Source: Propioniciclava tarda (GTDB lineage Bacteria; Actinomycetota; Actinomycetes; Propionibacteriales; Propionibacteriaceae). From it: DNA of 64,000 bases. Numbering within the stretch: position 1 is the first letter of the stretch; each line of letters begins with the position of its first letter. The stretch lies in contig NZ_FXTL01000001.1 of the NCBI RefSeq assembly GCF_900182665.1, positions 346,949-410,948 of the forward strand, given 5' to 3'. A program made the translations under genes and the position numbers. The notes below the pieces were generated by a model that saw only the letters and a program-made list of their open reading frames with translations, had not been told where the DNA came from and searched no databases. Positions 30,452 to 39,849 of the stretch are shown piece by piece.

Positions 30452-33007
30452 TTACCGCCAGCCCGCGTACACCGTCGTGTCGGCCGTGATGGCGAACTTG
30501 GCGACCTTCTTCGTGAGCTTCGCATCGGCGTACCAGCCGGTGAAGGTGTACCCGGGACGCTTCACCTTGTACTTACCGGTGTCGACGACGGTTCCGTCGG
30601 CGAAGGTAGCGGGGGACAGGACCGCGCCACCCGCGGTGTTGAAGTTGAGTTGCCGGACCACGAGCGTGGCCTTCCCCGCCAACGAGTTCGAGCTCACCGC
30701 GCCGCTCCTGAGCGCCAGGCTGTAGGTGCCTGCGGCGGTAACGGTCAGCACGTTGCCCTGAACGCTCAGCCCGGTCCCGGTCGGGACCCACGTGGGTGCC
30801 GAGAGCGCGAAGGGCGCGCCGTACTGGTCCTTGGCCACCACCGACAGCTGGCTGAGGTCGACGGTGGCGGACCCACCCTTGGTGAGGGTGACGTTCAACA
30901 CCTTGGCTGGATCCGCGATCGCGATCGAGGCCAGCTTGCGCTGCGGCTGAGCCGTGACGGCGATCCAGGGCGAGTACACGCCGTCCACGATTGCCCGCAC
31001 GTGGAAGGTGCCGGTCGTCGTGAAGGTGATCTTGTTGCCGACGACCTGGACGCCGGACGACGCCAGTTCCTGCGCCTGCCACGTCACCGGACGATCGACC
31101 TGCAGTCCGGTGGTGTCGTACAGCACCGGGTTCAGCAGGCCGCTGACCGTCAGGGGGGCGTCCCCGACATAGCCGGTCAGCGAACCGCTCACCGAGATCG
31201 ATCCGGTGAAGGGCTTGGAGGCGACGTTGACCGGGACGACCGCGGTGCTGACCAGGTCGGCGTTGGTGGTGGCCGGTCCGGTCTGGTCGCCGAATGTGTA
31301 GAGGCCGTCGGTGATCAGGTACTTGAGGTACACGGTCCCCGGCGTGGTGCCGGCGTCCAGAGTCGTGGTCCCCGTGTACGGATTGGTGTGCAGCTGCGCG
31401 ACGGGGCTGGCCGGAGCCGGCGTCCCCGTGGAGTCCAGGACGACCCAGCGTCCCCGCAGGGGGTTGAAGCCGTAGTAATCCACGTAGTAGCGGTTGATGC
31501 CGCGCAGCGGGATGTCGTCGGTGTAGAGCTGGTCGCCCGGCGTGAGCGCGAGCGGTCGCTGCTGGGTCGTGGTCACGCGCTCCAACGGGTAGAGCGGCGT
31601 GATGGCGGCCACGTTCGACGCGATGGTCGTGCTCGTCCCGCTGAGGACGCCTCCGGTCAACGACATCGGGCGGATGCCGGTCAGGCAGGCCATCATCCGG
31701 GTGTAGTTGTAGTAGGAGGCATCTCCGAACATCTTCATGAGGGGGGTGCCCGTCTCAGTGCTGGCTCGCGTGCCGACGCTGTCGATGGCTGTCCAGTCGA
31801 GGCCGGTGCCGTGGGTGGTTTCATAGCCCGACACCGAGCGGTTGGTGTAGCGCGCCTGGAGGTTGTCGGCCGCGAACGCGACGCCGGCCGGGTTCTCACC
31901 GAACGTGGTCAGCGTCTGGTCCTGCATCTGTACTTGGTAGTTCCCGTAGGCGACGATCTTGACCTGGTACTGCACCGAGACCGGGTAGTCGTACTTGGCG
32001 AGGAAGGTCGACTTGGTGGTCGACTGGCTGATCAAGGCCCCGGTGTGCGCGGGGAGGGCCATCGAGACCTGTCCGGTGGCCGAGGTGGAGGTGCTGTTGG
32101 TCGTCGAGCTCGTCGTCGCCGTGCCGAACATCTCCGTGGCGTTCAACGCGACCTTGATCGTCTCCTTGCCCCCGCCCACCAGGCCACTGAGCGGTGTCGT
32201 GAGCTCGGTGGTGTACTCGATCGCCTGGGTATGGCTGTACTGCTCGGTCGTGGTCACGGAGTTCGTGACGTCTTGGGTGGTGGTCTGCGAGAGCGACTGG
32301 CTGGCTTGCACGGGCACGCTCGACAGGTTCTGGACGCCGCCGGAGTACGACACGTCTGGGGTTCCGGTGGTTACCTTGTTGTCCGGCCCGGGCGGGGCCG
32401 ACGCCATTTGCGAGCCCGCGTTGAGATAGCCGAGCTTGAAGCCGTAGAACATGACCGCGATGCCCGCCTTGCCGCCAACGTCACCTGCCGCGGACCTGAC
32501 CTGGTAGAAGACCGTCTGGCTCGTCGTGTTCTTGGCCAGATCGTCGTTCTCGACGTACCCGGCGGGCTGGCCCATGGACGCGCGGATTTGCTGGTCCGCC
32601 ACCGCGAGGCTGGAGGCCTCGGTGATCGGGCCTTTCTGCCACGGGGTCGTGTTGAAGCCGTTGCTCGCCAGGATCGCGTAATTCTGGTTGCTCGTGGACG
32701 TGAAGTAGATGGTGCGGGCCAAATCACCCCACAGGTCGGACAGCGAGTTGACGCTGGCCCCGGGCACGGGTGTGCTCAGCACCTTGCGCAGGAACAGCGA
32801 CGGCTCGGAGATGTCGCGGGCCTGGGTGCCGTACACGTCGTAGTACTGATGGCTGCCGACGGTCAGCAGGGACGCCGACCCGTACGGCTGGTAGGCCGTC
32901 GCCAGGGCGGCATGGGCGGTGGGCGGCAGAGCGGTGGTCAGCAGGCCCGCCACCACGGCACTGGCAAGCACGGAGGTCGCAGGGCGACGACTCGGGGAAC
33001 TTCTCAC
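30452..33007 (-). CDS. Large secreted protein: ETX/MTX2-like middle, C-terminal InlB-type repeat
   Basis: 851 residues from GTG 33007. Residues 1-33 are a signal peptide (TSVLASAVVAGLLTTALPPT, cut after AHA). Residues about 236-360 alternate Ser/Thr-rich strands (QSLSQTTTQDVTNSVTTTEQ; then ATTSSTTNSTSTSATGQV) with ALPAHTGALISQSTTKSTF, the layout of aerolysin-type ETX/MTX2 pore-forming toxins, where a Pro-His-Thr segment follows the membrane-insertion hairpin. Immunoglobulin-like (bacterial Ig) segments follow, and the last 66 residues form a B-repeat of the InlB/Flg_new type (KRPGYTFTGWYADAKLTKKV). The toxin assignment is pattern-based. A LuxR regulator gene lies upstream on the same strand. 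Confidence 0.7.
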   Translation of the reverse strand: MRSSPSRRPATSVLASAVVAGLLTTALPPTAHAALATAYQPYGSASLLTVGSHQYYDVYGTQARDISEPSLFLRKVLSTPVPGASVNSLSDLWGDLARTIYFTSTSNQNYAILASNGFNTTPWQKGPITEASSLAVADQQIRASMGQPAGYVENDDLAKNTTSQTVFYQVRSAAGDVGGKAGIAVMFYGFKLGYLNAGSQMASAPPGPDNKVTTGTPDVSYSGGVQNLSSVPVQASQSLSQTTTQDVTNSVTTTEQYSHTQAIEYTTELTTPLSGLVGGGKETIKVALNATEMFGTATTSSTTNSTSTSATGQVSMALPAHTGALISQSTTKSTFLAKYDYPVSVQYQVKIVAYGNYQVQMQDQTLTTFGENPAGVAFAADNLQARYTNRSVSGYETTHGTGLDWTAIDSVGTRASTETGTPLMKMFGDASYYNYTRMMACLTGIRPMSLTGGVLSGTSTTIASNVAAITPLYPLERVTTTQQRPLALTPGDQLYTDDIPLRGINRYYVDYYGFNPLRGRWVVLDSTGTPAPASPVAQLHTNPYTGTTTLDAGTTPGTVYLKYLITDGLYTFGDQTGPATTNADLVSTAVVPVNVASKPFTGSISVSGSLTGYVGDAPLTVSGLLNPVLYDTTGLQVDRPVTWQAQELASSGVQVVGNKITFTTTGTFHVRAIVDGVYSPWIAVTAQPQRKLASIAIADPAKVLNVTLTKGGSATVDLSQLSVVAKDQYGAPFALSAPTWVPTGTGLSVQGNVLTVTAAGTYSLALRSGAVSSNSLAGKATLVVRQLNFNTAGGAVLSPATFADGTVVDTGKYKVKRPGYTFTGWYADAKLTKKVAKFAITADTTVYAGWR

Positions 33008-33294
33008 GATGACTCGATCCTGGAACGACCCGGAGCGCTGGGTGAGGCGTCCGCGCACAGAGCGCGCGCGGCGATGCTCACCCCACACCGCAGAGCAGGG
33101 GGCCGGCATCGTAGAGATTGCGTACTTGGCGGCGCGTGGACTCCTCGGCACCGCACCGAGCAACACGTCGGTCGCCCGCAGCGGTCGACACGCGGCCCAT
33201 GACCCAGAAGGGGGCAGGCGCAAGAAATCGTCGAGGTCGGCGAGTGGCAGGGTCGGCGCGAGATTCCAGATCAGGTGGACGCCGTGGCCGCCGC

Positions 33295-36210
33295 TCAGGA
33301 CGCGTGCGGTTCGCTCGTTCCCTGGGTGTGCAGGTGGTGGGCCAACGCGGTGCGACCGCTGAGCCCGAGCCGCCGGTAGATGTGGGTGAGGTGAGTGGTC
33401 ACCGTGCGGGTGCTGACGAACAGCCGCTCGGCGATCTCAGGGTTACTCAGCCCCTCTGCGACCAGTCGTGCGACGTCCAGTTCACGATCTGTCAGCTCGC
33501 CCGTCCGCGTGGGCGACTCCGCCGTCCGACGGGGGCCGCGCAGCAGTCGGCGTCCGCGTTCGGCGGCCTCCTGGGCCCCCATCCGGGCCAGTTCCGCTGC
33601 GACCCCCTCGACGAGGGCGGACGCCTCGGCGTCCAGCTTGCCGGCCAGTCCGAGCTCGGCCCACTCCAGCCAGACGAAGGCTGCCGCCAGGGCGAGCCCA
33701 AGCTCGTCCAGCCGGACGCTGCTCGCGCGGAACAGCTCGGCGGCCGCTCCCCGGTCTCCTACGAGGGTCGCGCGGAGCCCCTCCAGCCGATCGACCACGG
33801 CGTCCACCCACGGCAGCGGCTCCGGCAGTCCGCGCAGGACGCCCACCTGCGCGGCCAGCGCGTCGGCGTCCGACAGCCTGAAGTGGGCGCTGCCCGCCAG
33901 CATGCTGGCGTGGAACCAGTGGCCGCGACGCGGCGCGCCCTCCGGATGAAGTGCGGTCAGCACGTCGCCGAGCCGCCCCTGGCGGAGCGCGATGTGGGCA
34001 GCGAGTTCGCCGGCCCCCACGTTCAAGTGCAGCAGCGTCGCGCTCTCGGAGTCGTAACAACCCAGGAACTCGTCTCGGCAGGCGACGGCCAGGCCGACGT
34101 TCCCCACGTACGCGTGGATCAGCCCACGCACCAGGAAGCCCTTGGTCAGCACCGCGCGGCTGCCCAGCCTCGAGCCGATCGTCAGGATGGCGTCCGCGTG
34201 GGTCAAGCCGCCGGCGATATCGCCAACGTTGACCTGCAGGAACGCCGCCAACGCACGATGGTCGGCCTCCAGCGACTGGAGCCCGGCCTGTGCCGCCGAC
34301 GCGATCGAGGCGGCGATGGCGGTCCGGGCCGCGACGTCCATGGCGACCACTTGCGTCGTTTCGAGCGCCACGGCCGCCTGCCCCACGAGCCGGAGGTCGT
34401 TGCTGCCCTCGGCGAGCCGGCAGGCTTGGCGCGCCAGGTCGAGCATCTGGTCGAAGCGGCCATCCCTGGACGCCGCATCGGACGCCACGATCAGCCGCAC
34501 GACGCCCGCCGCGGGCGAACCCGTGCGTCGCCAGAGGCCGTCCAGGTCGGCGACGGCCTGGAGTTGCTGCGGGCTGGGCAACGGAGCCCGACCCGCGAAG
34601 AGCCCCCGGGTGAGCGTCACGGCGTCTCGGACAGGGCCGACGGCGTCCTCCTGGCCCTCCAGGAGCGCGGCCGCCTCCTCGATGGACCCGCCAGCGGCCG
34701 CGAACAGGCCTTCGGTCCATTCGAGCTCGGCCAGGCGCCGAAGCCGGTCGGCGCGTCGCGCGACGTCGTCCAGGGGGGTCGCCGTGACGGACGCCCGCCA
34801 GGCCGCCACGGCGTCCGTCCGGTGACCGCCAGCGTCCAGGCCGCGCGCCCGTGCTTCGTGCAGCCCAGCCAATTCCTCGGACGCCCCCAGCGCGGCCGCG
34901 CGCCGGATGCTCGCCTCGGCGAGGGTCACCGCCTCGCGCCACGAGCGTGCCGCCAGCGCCTCGTCCACCCCGAGCCGCAGTAGCTCGAATGCTTGGAGTT
35001 CGGACGACGGCCAGCCCTCGCACGGCGTCGAGCGCGCGCCCGCCGGACCAGGCGCCTTGGCGTTCGGTCGTGACGCCTCCTTGATGGCGTCGCGCAGCTC
35101 CTGGAGACGTTGAGGGCCTTGTGCCTGGGCGATCAGACGGACCAGCAACGGGACGGTTCCGCGCACGACATGACCTTCAGGCCTCAGGTCCTCGCGCACG
35201 AGCCCCCGGTCCGCCAGCACCTGGACCGCGGCCTCCAGCCCCGACCCGCGGCAGCAGGCCCGACACAGGGCGGCGGTCGGGAGTTCACCGTCGGCGGCGG
35301 ACAGCAGCTGAAAGGCGCACCGAGCCGCCTCGTCGACCCCAGCCAGCATCGCGGCAAGCAGGGGCTCGGCGTCCGGGGGCACCGTGAGGTCGTCCACGGG
35401 TCCGAGCAGCCACACCCCAGTTCGCCGCTCCAGGACGCCGCTGCGCAGCAGTTCGTCGACGAGAAGGCGCACCAGCCCCGGCGACCCGCCGCTCAGGGAG
35501 TGGGCCAGCGTCGTCACGCCGTCGGGTGGGGGACCGCCCAGGATGCCCGCGAGCTGCGCGGCCACCTCTGACCGAGTGAGGGGGCTGAGGTCGATGCGGA
35601 GGCCAGTCCTCAATCGGGTGACCCACGCGCCGAGGTCCGCGATGACGGACGGCGGCGGCGTCCCCGGATCGGCCCGAAGACCCAGGACGCAGGCGACCCG
35701 CGCGCCGTGGCGATCGGCCAGGGCGTAGCGCAGGATCTCCAGCGAGACCTCGTCGGCGTCCTGGGCGTCGTCGATCACGACCAGCACTCGTCCGGTGCCG
35801 GCCGCACGGAGCAGCACCTGCCGGACGGCGTCCGCCAGGCGGGCGCGTTCGAGCCCTGGCTCCGCGGGCAGCGGGTTCGCGCCCGGCCTGGGGCCGCCGA
35901 TCAGCCAGTGGAGGTCCGGGATTCCGTCCGTGAGCTTCGCGGACGCCGACGGTGCGGTGCCCACCAGGTCGCGCAGCAGGTCGATGATCGTGGAGTAAGG
36001 CATCGACCGATGGGCCAACGACCCGGATGCGGTGACGACTCGCCAGCCGGCCGCGCGGCAGCCGGTCGCGATGCCCTCCAGGAAGGTGGACGTGCCGAAT
36101 CCAGGTGGACCGGCGACCAGGACGACGTCGTGGTCCTGGCCCACCAGGCCGCGAACGGCGTCCGCGAGCTGACCCGCGCGTTCGCGTCCGGGGCGTTCAC
36201 CATCCTGCAC
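33295..36210 (-). CDS. LuxR-family regulator with large ATPase (LAL type), P-loop lysine missing
   Basis: 971 residues. I chose GTG 36210 because GAGGAG lies 5 bases before it; a longer frame opens at 36357. The N-terminal AAA/STAND domain has AGPPGFGTSTF at about 34-43, where the Walker A Lys is replaced by Thr (codon ACG), and an intact Walker B LVVIDDAQ. A long helical TPR-like region follows. The last 65 residues are a LuxR helix-turn-helix (LTDRELDVARLVAEGLSNPE to THLTHIYRRLGLSGR). It resembles the MalT/LAL activators, whose activity needs ATP binding, so this one may be locked or impaired. It may regulate the secreted-protein gene 288 bases downstream. Confidence 0.88.
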   Translation of the reverse strand: MQDGERPGRERAGQLADAVRGLVGQDHDVVLVAGPPGFGTSTFLEGIATGCRAAGWRVVTASGSLAHRSMPYSTIIDLLRDLVGTAPSASAKLTDGIPDLHWLIGGPRPGANPLPAEPGLERARLADAVRQVLLRAAGTGRVLVVIDDAQDADEVSLEILRYALADRHGARVACVLGLRADPGTPPPSVIADLGAWVTRLRTGLRIDLSPLTRSEVAAQLAGILGGPPPDGVTTLAHSLSGGSPGLVRLLVDELLRSGVLERRTGVWLLGPVDDLTVPPDAEPLLAAMLAGVDEAARCAFQLLSAADGELPTAALCRACCRGSGLEAAVQVLADRGLVREDLRPEGHVVRGTVPLLVRLIAQAQGPQRLQELRDAIKEASRPNAKAPGPAGARSTPCEGWPSSELQAFELLRLGVDEALAARSWREAVTLAEASIRRAAALGASEELAGLHEARARGLDAGGHRTDAVAAWRASVTATPLDDVARRADRLRRLAELEWTEGLFAAAGGSIEEAAALLEGQEDAVGPVRDAVTLTRGLFAGRAPLPSPQQLQAVADLDGLWRRTGSPAAGVVRLIVASDAASRDGRFDQMLDLARQACRLAEGSNDLRLVGQAAVALETTQVVAMDVAARTAIAASIASAAQAGLQSLEADHRALAAFLQVNVGDIAGGLTHADAILTIGSRLGSRAVLTKGFLVRGLIHAYVGNVGLAVACRDEFLGCYDSESATLLHLNVGAGELAAHIALRQGRLGDVLTALHPEGAPRRGHWFHASMLAGSAHFRLSDADALAAQVGVLRGLPEPLPWVDAVVDRLEGLRATLVGDRGAAAELFRASSVRLDELGLALAAAFVWLEWAELGLAGKLDAEASALVEGVAAELARMGAQEAAERGRRLLRGPRRTAESPTRTGELTDRELDVARLVAEGLSNPEIAERLFVSTRTVTTHLTHIYRRLGLSGRTALAHHLHTQGTSEPHAS

Positions 36211-36379
36211 TTGAGCTCCTCGCCCAATACCGCTCTGTGGTGGCCTATCTTCCACTACGAAGGGCGCCGTACGAAGACCTCCGCGGGGGGCGTCCCACGG
36301 AGTTCTTCGTGCCGATGCCCCAGGTGGCCGACCCCTCGACGCCGGCCCGATGGTCAACAGGACGGCGATTCGAGTGATG

Positions 36380-36730
36380 TCAGAAGATGAGCACCTTGTC
36401 GGCTGCCAGGGTGAGGTCGGTGAGCTCGTCCATCGTGGAGCGGCGGGCGCCGTCGACCAGCATCTCCGGGACGATCCCGCGGGCGTCCATGCAGGTGCCG
36501 CAGCACAGGATCTCGGCGCCGCTGGCGACGATGGGGGCGAGCATGCGGTCGAGCTTGTAGTAGCCGTCCGGGGTCTTCTGGCCCTGGATGGCTACCGTGA
36601 CGCCGTCGCCCATCAGGAACACGGTCGACGTGACGCCCTCGCGCTTGGCCATGCTCCCGGCCAGCCGGACGGCGTTGTAGGTGGAGTCGAGTCCGTACGC
36701 GGATCCGTTGATGATGGTCAAGACGTTCAC
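36380..36730 (-). CDS. DsrE-family sulfur-carrier-like protein
   Basis: 116-residue DsrE/DsrF-like fold protein. It starts NVLTIINGSAYGLDSTYNAV, the usual DsrE strand and loop, and carries three cysteines in ILCCGTCMDARG where this family holds persulfide-transfer cysteines. It is encoded 27 bases after the CstR-like repressor gene on the same strand and divergent from persulfide dioxygenase, so it likely handles or relays persulfide sulfur in the cytosol. Confidence 0.88.
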   Translation of the reverse strand: MNVLTIINGSAYGLDSTYNAVRLAGSMAKREGVTSTVFLMGDGVTVAIQGQKTPDGYYKLDRMLAPIVASGAEILCCGTCMDARGIVPEMLVDGARRSTMDELTDLTLAADKVLIF

Positions 36731-36757
36731 GGTGTGGCTTTCTGCTTCGTGCTGGTG

Positions 36758-37099
36758 CTAGGTGATTTCGAGGAAAAGTTTCTCAAGCGCGGCAAGGTCG
36801 TTGGGTGAGGCGTCGGGATCGGCGGCGCACTGCCGCATCGCCCGGTTCAGCAGCACGAAGCCGGCCCGATTCAGCGCGCCGCTCGCAGCGGCGAGCACGT
36901 GGACGACCTCGCGGCACTCCCGCTGCTCGTCGAGCATCGTGACGACCGCGCCGACCTGCCCCTGGATGCGACGCAGGCGCGCCCGTAGGGCGTCCAGTTC
37001 GTCGGGCGGCAAGGTGACGCTGTGGCGCGTGACATCACCGGACGCCTGAGCGGCGCCGCTTGGTCGGACGCCGTCCCGCTGTCGGTTCGTCGTGGTCAT
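36758..37099 (-). CDS. cstR: CsoR/CstR-family repressor, persulfide-sensing type
   Basis: 113 residues, start ATG 37099 after GGGAGGAACAG. The core LRARLRRIQGQVGAVVTMLD is the CsoR helix 1. Of the copper ligands Cys-His-Cys, the first Cys (QRECREVV) and last Cys (LLNRAMRQC) are kept, but the His is Ala. That two-Cys, no-His pattern is that of CstR, which forms a disulfide or polysulfide link on sulfide stress. Its operators, ATACCC-N4-GGGTAT, lie directly upstream and at two other sulfur loci in the window. Confidence 0.85.
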   Translation of the reverse strand: MTTTNRQRDGVRPSGAAQASGDVTRHSVTLPPDELDALRARLRRIQGQVGAVVTMLDEQRECREVVHVLAAASGALNRAGFVLLNRAMRQCAADPDASPNDLAALEKLFLEIT

Positions 37100-37134
37100 C
37101 GCTGTTCCTCCCGCTCGGGGACGAGACCAAATAT

Positions 37135-37150
37135 ATACCCCTGGGGGTAT
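37135..37150. promoter_or_regulatory. CstR-type operator 1
   Basis: ATACCCCTGGGGGTAT, inverted repeat with the G-tract/ATAC ends typical of CsoR-family operators. It sits 35 bases upstream of the repressor start. Confidence 0.88.
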
Positions 37151-37157
37151 TTGCGAC

Positions 37158-37173
37158 ATACCCCGGGGGGTAT
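37158..37173. promoter_or_regulatory. CstR-type operator 2
   Basis: ATACCCCGGGGGGTAT, 23 bp centre-to-centre from operator 1 (about two helical turns). It is 57 bases upstream of the persulfide dioxygenase start, so the pair can control both divergent operons. Confidence 0.88.
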
Positions 37174-37230
37174 GTAGGGTAGGTCTCAGTTGCCCCTGGA
37201 GGTGGGGGCGTCGAGCTCAGAGGAGAACAG

Positions 37231-38607
37231 ATGCTGTTCGAGCAGTACTACCTGGAATGCCTCTCGCAGGCGTCCTACCTGATCGGCGACACCACCACCG
37301 GACGCGCTGTGGTCGTCGATCCGCGCCGCGACATCGAGGAATACCTCGCCGACGCCCGTGAGCACGATCTGACGATCGAGGGCGTCATCCTCACCCACTT
37401 CCACGCCGACTTCGTCTCGGGCCACCTCGAGCTGGCCCGCGAGACCGGCGCCTGGATCGGCTACGGCGACCGTGCGCAGCCCGAGTTCGACTTCCGTCCG
37501 CTGCACGACGGCGAGCGGATCAGCCTCGGCGACGTCACGCTGCAGATCATGACCACCCCCGGCCACACGCCCGAGTCGATCAGCGTGCTGGTCTTCGAGC
37601 ACGCCCACGACGCGACGCCCTACGGCGTCCTGACCGGCGATGCCCTGTTCATCGGCGACGTCGGACGCCCCGACCTGTTGGCGTCCATCGGCGTCAGCCA
37701 AGCCGAACTCGCGTCCCAGCTCTACGACTCGATCCAGCACAAGCTGATGGGCCTGCCGGACGCCGTGCGCGTCTACCCGGCCCACGGTGCCGGCTCGGCG
37801 TGCGGCAAGAACCTCTCGGTCGAGCGGGTCTCGACGATCGGCCAGCAGCGGTTGTTCAACTACGCCTGCCAGCCCATGAGCGAGGAGAAGTTCGTCGAGA
37901 TCGTCACCGAAGGCCAGCCGTCCGCGCCCGCGTACTTCGTTCACGACGCCGTGGCCAACCGGCAGGAGCGTCCCGTCCGGGCGACCGGCGCGACCGTCCC
38001 GGCCCTGGACGCCGAGGGCCTCGCCGCGGCGCTCGCGTCCGGTGCGGTGATCCTCGATTCGCGTGACCCGATGGACTTCGCGGCCGGGCACTTGGCCGGA
38101 TCGATCAACGTCGGCTTCGGCGGGCGGATGGCCGAGACCGCCGGCATGGTGATCGCTCCCGGCGACGACTTCGTCGTGGTGGCCGAGCCTGGCCAGGAGC
38201 AGGACACGGCGCTGCGCATGGCCCGCATCGGCTTCGACCACTGCGTTGGCTACGTGCCCAACGTCGAGGCCTACCTGGTCGAGCACCCGGAGGACGCGGA
38301 ACAGGCGAGCCGGCTCACGGCGTCCGCGATGTTCGACGCCATCGCCGACCCCGACGTGCAACTGGTCGACATCCGCAACGTCGGCGAGTTGGTCAACGGC
38401 ACCGTCGACGGAGCCCGACACATCCCGCTCGCCGAGTTGCCACGGCGCTTCAGCGAGTTGGACGCCGATCGTCCGGTGCTGCTGCACTGCGCCGGCGGGT
38501 ACCGGTCCAGCGTGGGTGCGAGCTGGCTGCGTCGGCACGGCTTCTCCGACGTCTCCGACGTTCTCGGCGGCTACACCGCTATCGCCGCCGTCCCCGCCCG
38601 GGCCTGA
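37231..38607 (+). CDS. Persulfide dioxygenase-rhodanese fusion (ETHE1-like)
   Basis: 458 residues. The N-terminal metallo-beta-lactamase domain has THFHADFVSGH, GHTPES and TGDALFIGDVGRPDL, the mononuclear-iron site of ETHE1-type enzymes that oxidise glutathione or other low-molecular-weight persulfide to sulfite. Two rhodanese domains follow. The first (LDSRDPMDFAAGHLAGSINV) lacks an active-site Cys. The second has LLHCAGGYRSS with the sulfur-accepting Cys. It is the first gene of the plus-strand sulfur operon under the two CstR-type operators. Confidence 0.93.
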   Translation: MLFEQYYLECLSQASYLIGDTTTGRAVVVDPRRDIEEYLADAREHDLTIEGVILTHFHADFVSGHLELARETGAWIGYGDRAQPEFDFRPLHDGERISLGDVTLQIMTTPGHTPESISVLVFEHAHDATPYGVLTGDALFIGDVGRPDLLASIGVSQAELASQLYDSIQHKLMGLPDAVRVYPAHGAGSACGKNLSVERVSTIGQQRLFNYACQPMSEEKFVEIVTEGQPSAPAYFVHDAVANRQERPVRATGATVPALDAEGLAAALASGAVILDSRDPMDFAAGHLAGSINVGFGGRMAETAGMVIAPGDDFVVVAEPGQEQDTALRMARIGFDHCVGYVPNVEAYLVEHPEDAEQASRLTASAMFDAIADPDVQLVDIRNVGELVNGTVDGARHIPLAELPRRFSELDADRPVLLHCAGGYRSSVGASWLRRHGFSDVSDVLGGYTAIAAVPARA

Positions 38608-38622
38608 GAGAGGACCACTGTC

Positions 38623-38940
38623 ATGAAGACGATGCCTTTGATCGAGTTCCACGACCTGTACCGCGACGACCTCACGATCGTCGACGTGCGCGAGCCCTCC
38701 GAGTACGCGCAGGGCCACGTGCCGGGCGCGGTGTTGATCCCACTGGGCCAGTTGCCCAACCGCAAAGCCGAGGTGCCTGTCGGTGTGCCGGTCTATGTGA
38801 TCTGCCGCTCCGGTAATCGGAGCAAAGTCGGCGCCGAGGTGCTGGCGTACGCCGGCTACGACGCGGTCAGCGTCGACGAGGGCACCATGGGCTGGATCAA
38901 CCGCGGCTGGCCCGTGGTGACCGGCACCGACGTCAAGTAG
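38623..38940 (+). CDS. Single-domain rhodanese (sulfurtransferase)
   Basis: 105 residues. TIVDVREPSEYAQGHVPGAV and VICRSGNRSKVG, with the catalytic Cys in the CRSGNRS loop, define a stand-alone rhodanese. It probably moves sulfane sulfur between persulfide and thiol acceptors in the cytosol. It is encoded 15 bases after the persulfide dioxygenase. Confidence 0.93.
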   Translation: MKTMPLIEFHDLYRDDLTIVDVREPSEYAQGHVPGAVLIPLGQLPNRKAEVPVGVPVYVICRSGNRSKVGAEVLAYAGYDAVSVDEGTMGWINRGWPVVTGTDVK

Positions 38941-38963
38941 CGCGAGGTTTCGAGGTGCCGACG

Positions 38964-39752
38964 ATGGAGCTGCTGTGGGTGATCCCGCTCGGCCTCGTCG
39001 TCGGCCTCGCGCTCGGCAGCCTCGGCGGTGGCGGGTCGATCATGACCGTGCCCGCCCTGGTCTACCTGCTCGGCCAGGACCCCAAGGCGGCCACGACCGG
39101 ATCACTGATCATTGTCGGCGTGACGGCTCTGATCGGCGCGATCCCGCACTACCGCAAGGGAAACGTCCAGTTGGGCCGTGGGGCGGTGTTCGGTGCCCTC
39201 GGGGTCCTCGGCTCGTACGCGGGCGCCAGAGGTGCGGCCGGGGTGTCGTCGCATGTGCTGCTGTCCGCCTTCGCCGGTCTGATGGTGGTCGTTGCGGTGC
39301 TGATGGCGCGCCGGCTGCGCCGGGCGCCCTCGGCGTCCGGCGCGGGCACTGCCGCGGGGCCCGCAGGCGGGAGCGTCCGGTGGATGCCGATCCTGCTCGC
39401 GGCGTCGGCCGTCGGGCTGTTGACCGGCTTCTTCGGGGTTGGCGGCGGCTTCGCCGTGGTGCCGGCGCTGGTGCTGGTGCTCGGCCTGCCGATGCCAGTC
39501 GCGGTCGGCACGTCGCTGGTCGTGATCGCGATCAACAGCGCGACGGCGCTGGCGTCCAGGCTGGGCAACGGCGTGACGCTCGACTGGCCGGTGATCGCCG
39601 GGTTCTCGGCCTTCGCGGTCGCCGGATCTCTGCTGGGCGCCAAGGTCACCCAGCGGGTGTCGCCGCGCCACCTCACGGTGGCGTTCATCCTGATGCTCGT
39701 CGTGGTTGCCGTGTACATGGCCGTGATGAACGTGCCCGCGCTCTTCAGCTGA
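38964..39752 (+). CDS. TauE/SafE-family sulfite/sulfonate exporter
   Basis: About 262 residues, membrane protein with around eight spans in two homologous halves: [20 protein letters not shown] in the first and [20 protein letters not shown] in the second, the GGG signature of TauE/SafE. Given its operon it most likely expels sulfite made by the dioxygenase. GAGGT stands 7 bases before ATG 38964; GTG 38955 is an alternative start. Confidence 0.9.
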   Translation: MELLWVIPLGLVVGLALGSLGGGGSIMTVPALVYLLGQDPKAATTGSLIIVGVTALIGAIPHYRKGNVQLGRGAVFGALGVLGSYAGARGAAGVSSHVLLSAFAGLMVVVAVLMARRLRRAPSASGAGTAAGPAGGSVRWMPILLAASAVGLLTGFFGVGGGFAVVPALVLVLGLPMPVAVGTSLVVIAINSATALASRLGNGVTLDWPVIAGFSAFAVAGSLLGAKVTQRVSPRHLTVAFILMLVVVAVYMAVMNVPALFS

Positions 39753-39757
39753 GTCGG

Positions 39758-39774
39758 CCTCACAGAACCTTCAC
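39758..39774 (+). promoter_or_regulatory. Two-component direct-repeat box, copy A (DUF2202 gene)
   Basis: CCTCACAGAACCTTCAC: two TTCAC-like units at an 11-bp step, 75 bases upstream of ATG 39850. It matches boxes at 42620-42636 and 46020-46036 in the same orientation relative to the gene. The 11-bp step fits an OmpR-family regulator dimer. Confidence 0.6.
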
Positions 39775-39849
39775 GGGGGCGCCCCTGAGGGCTTCATCGG
39801 GCGTCCGTAGTTTCGGGGTCAAGAGTTACCCGACAAGGAGGTTCATCCC

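Noticed and set aside
30650..33202. 850-codon plus-strand open frame opposite the secreted protein gene
   Set aside because: Composition is typical of antisense GC-rich frames, with no signal peptide or motif; the minus-strand gene has a clear signal peptide and domains.
37135..37173. Copper-type CsoR operator reading of the GGGTAT palindromes
   Set aside because: Possible in principle, but the repressor lacks the copper-binding His and the controlled genes are all sulfur genes, with no copper ATPase or chaperone nearby.
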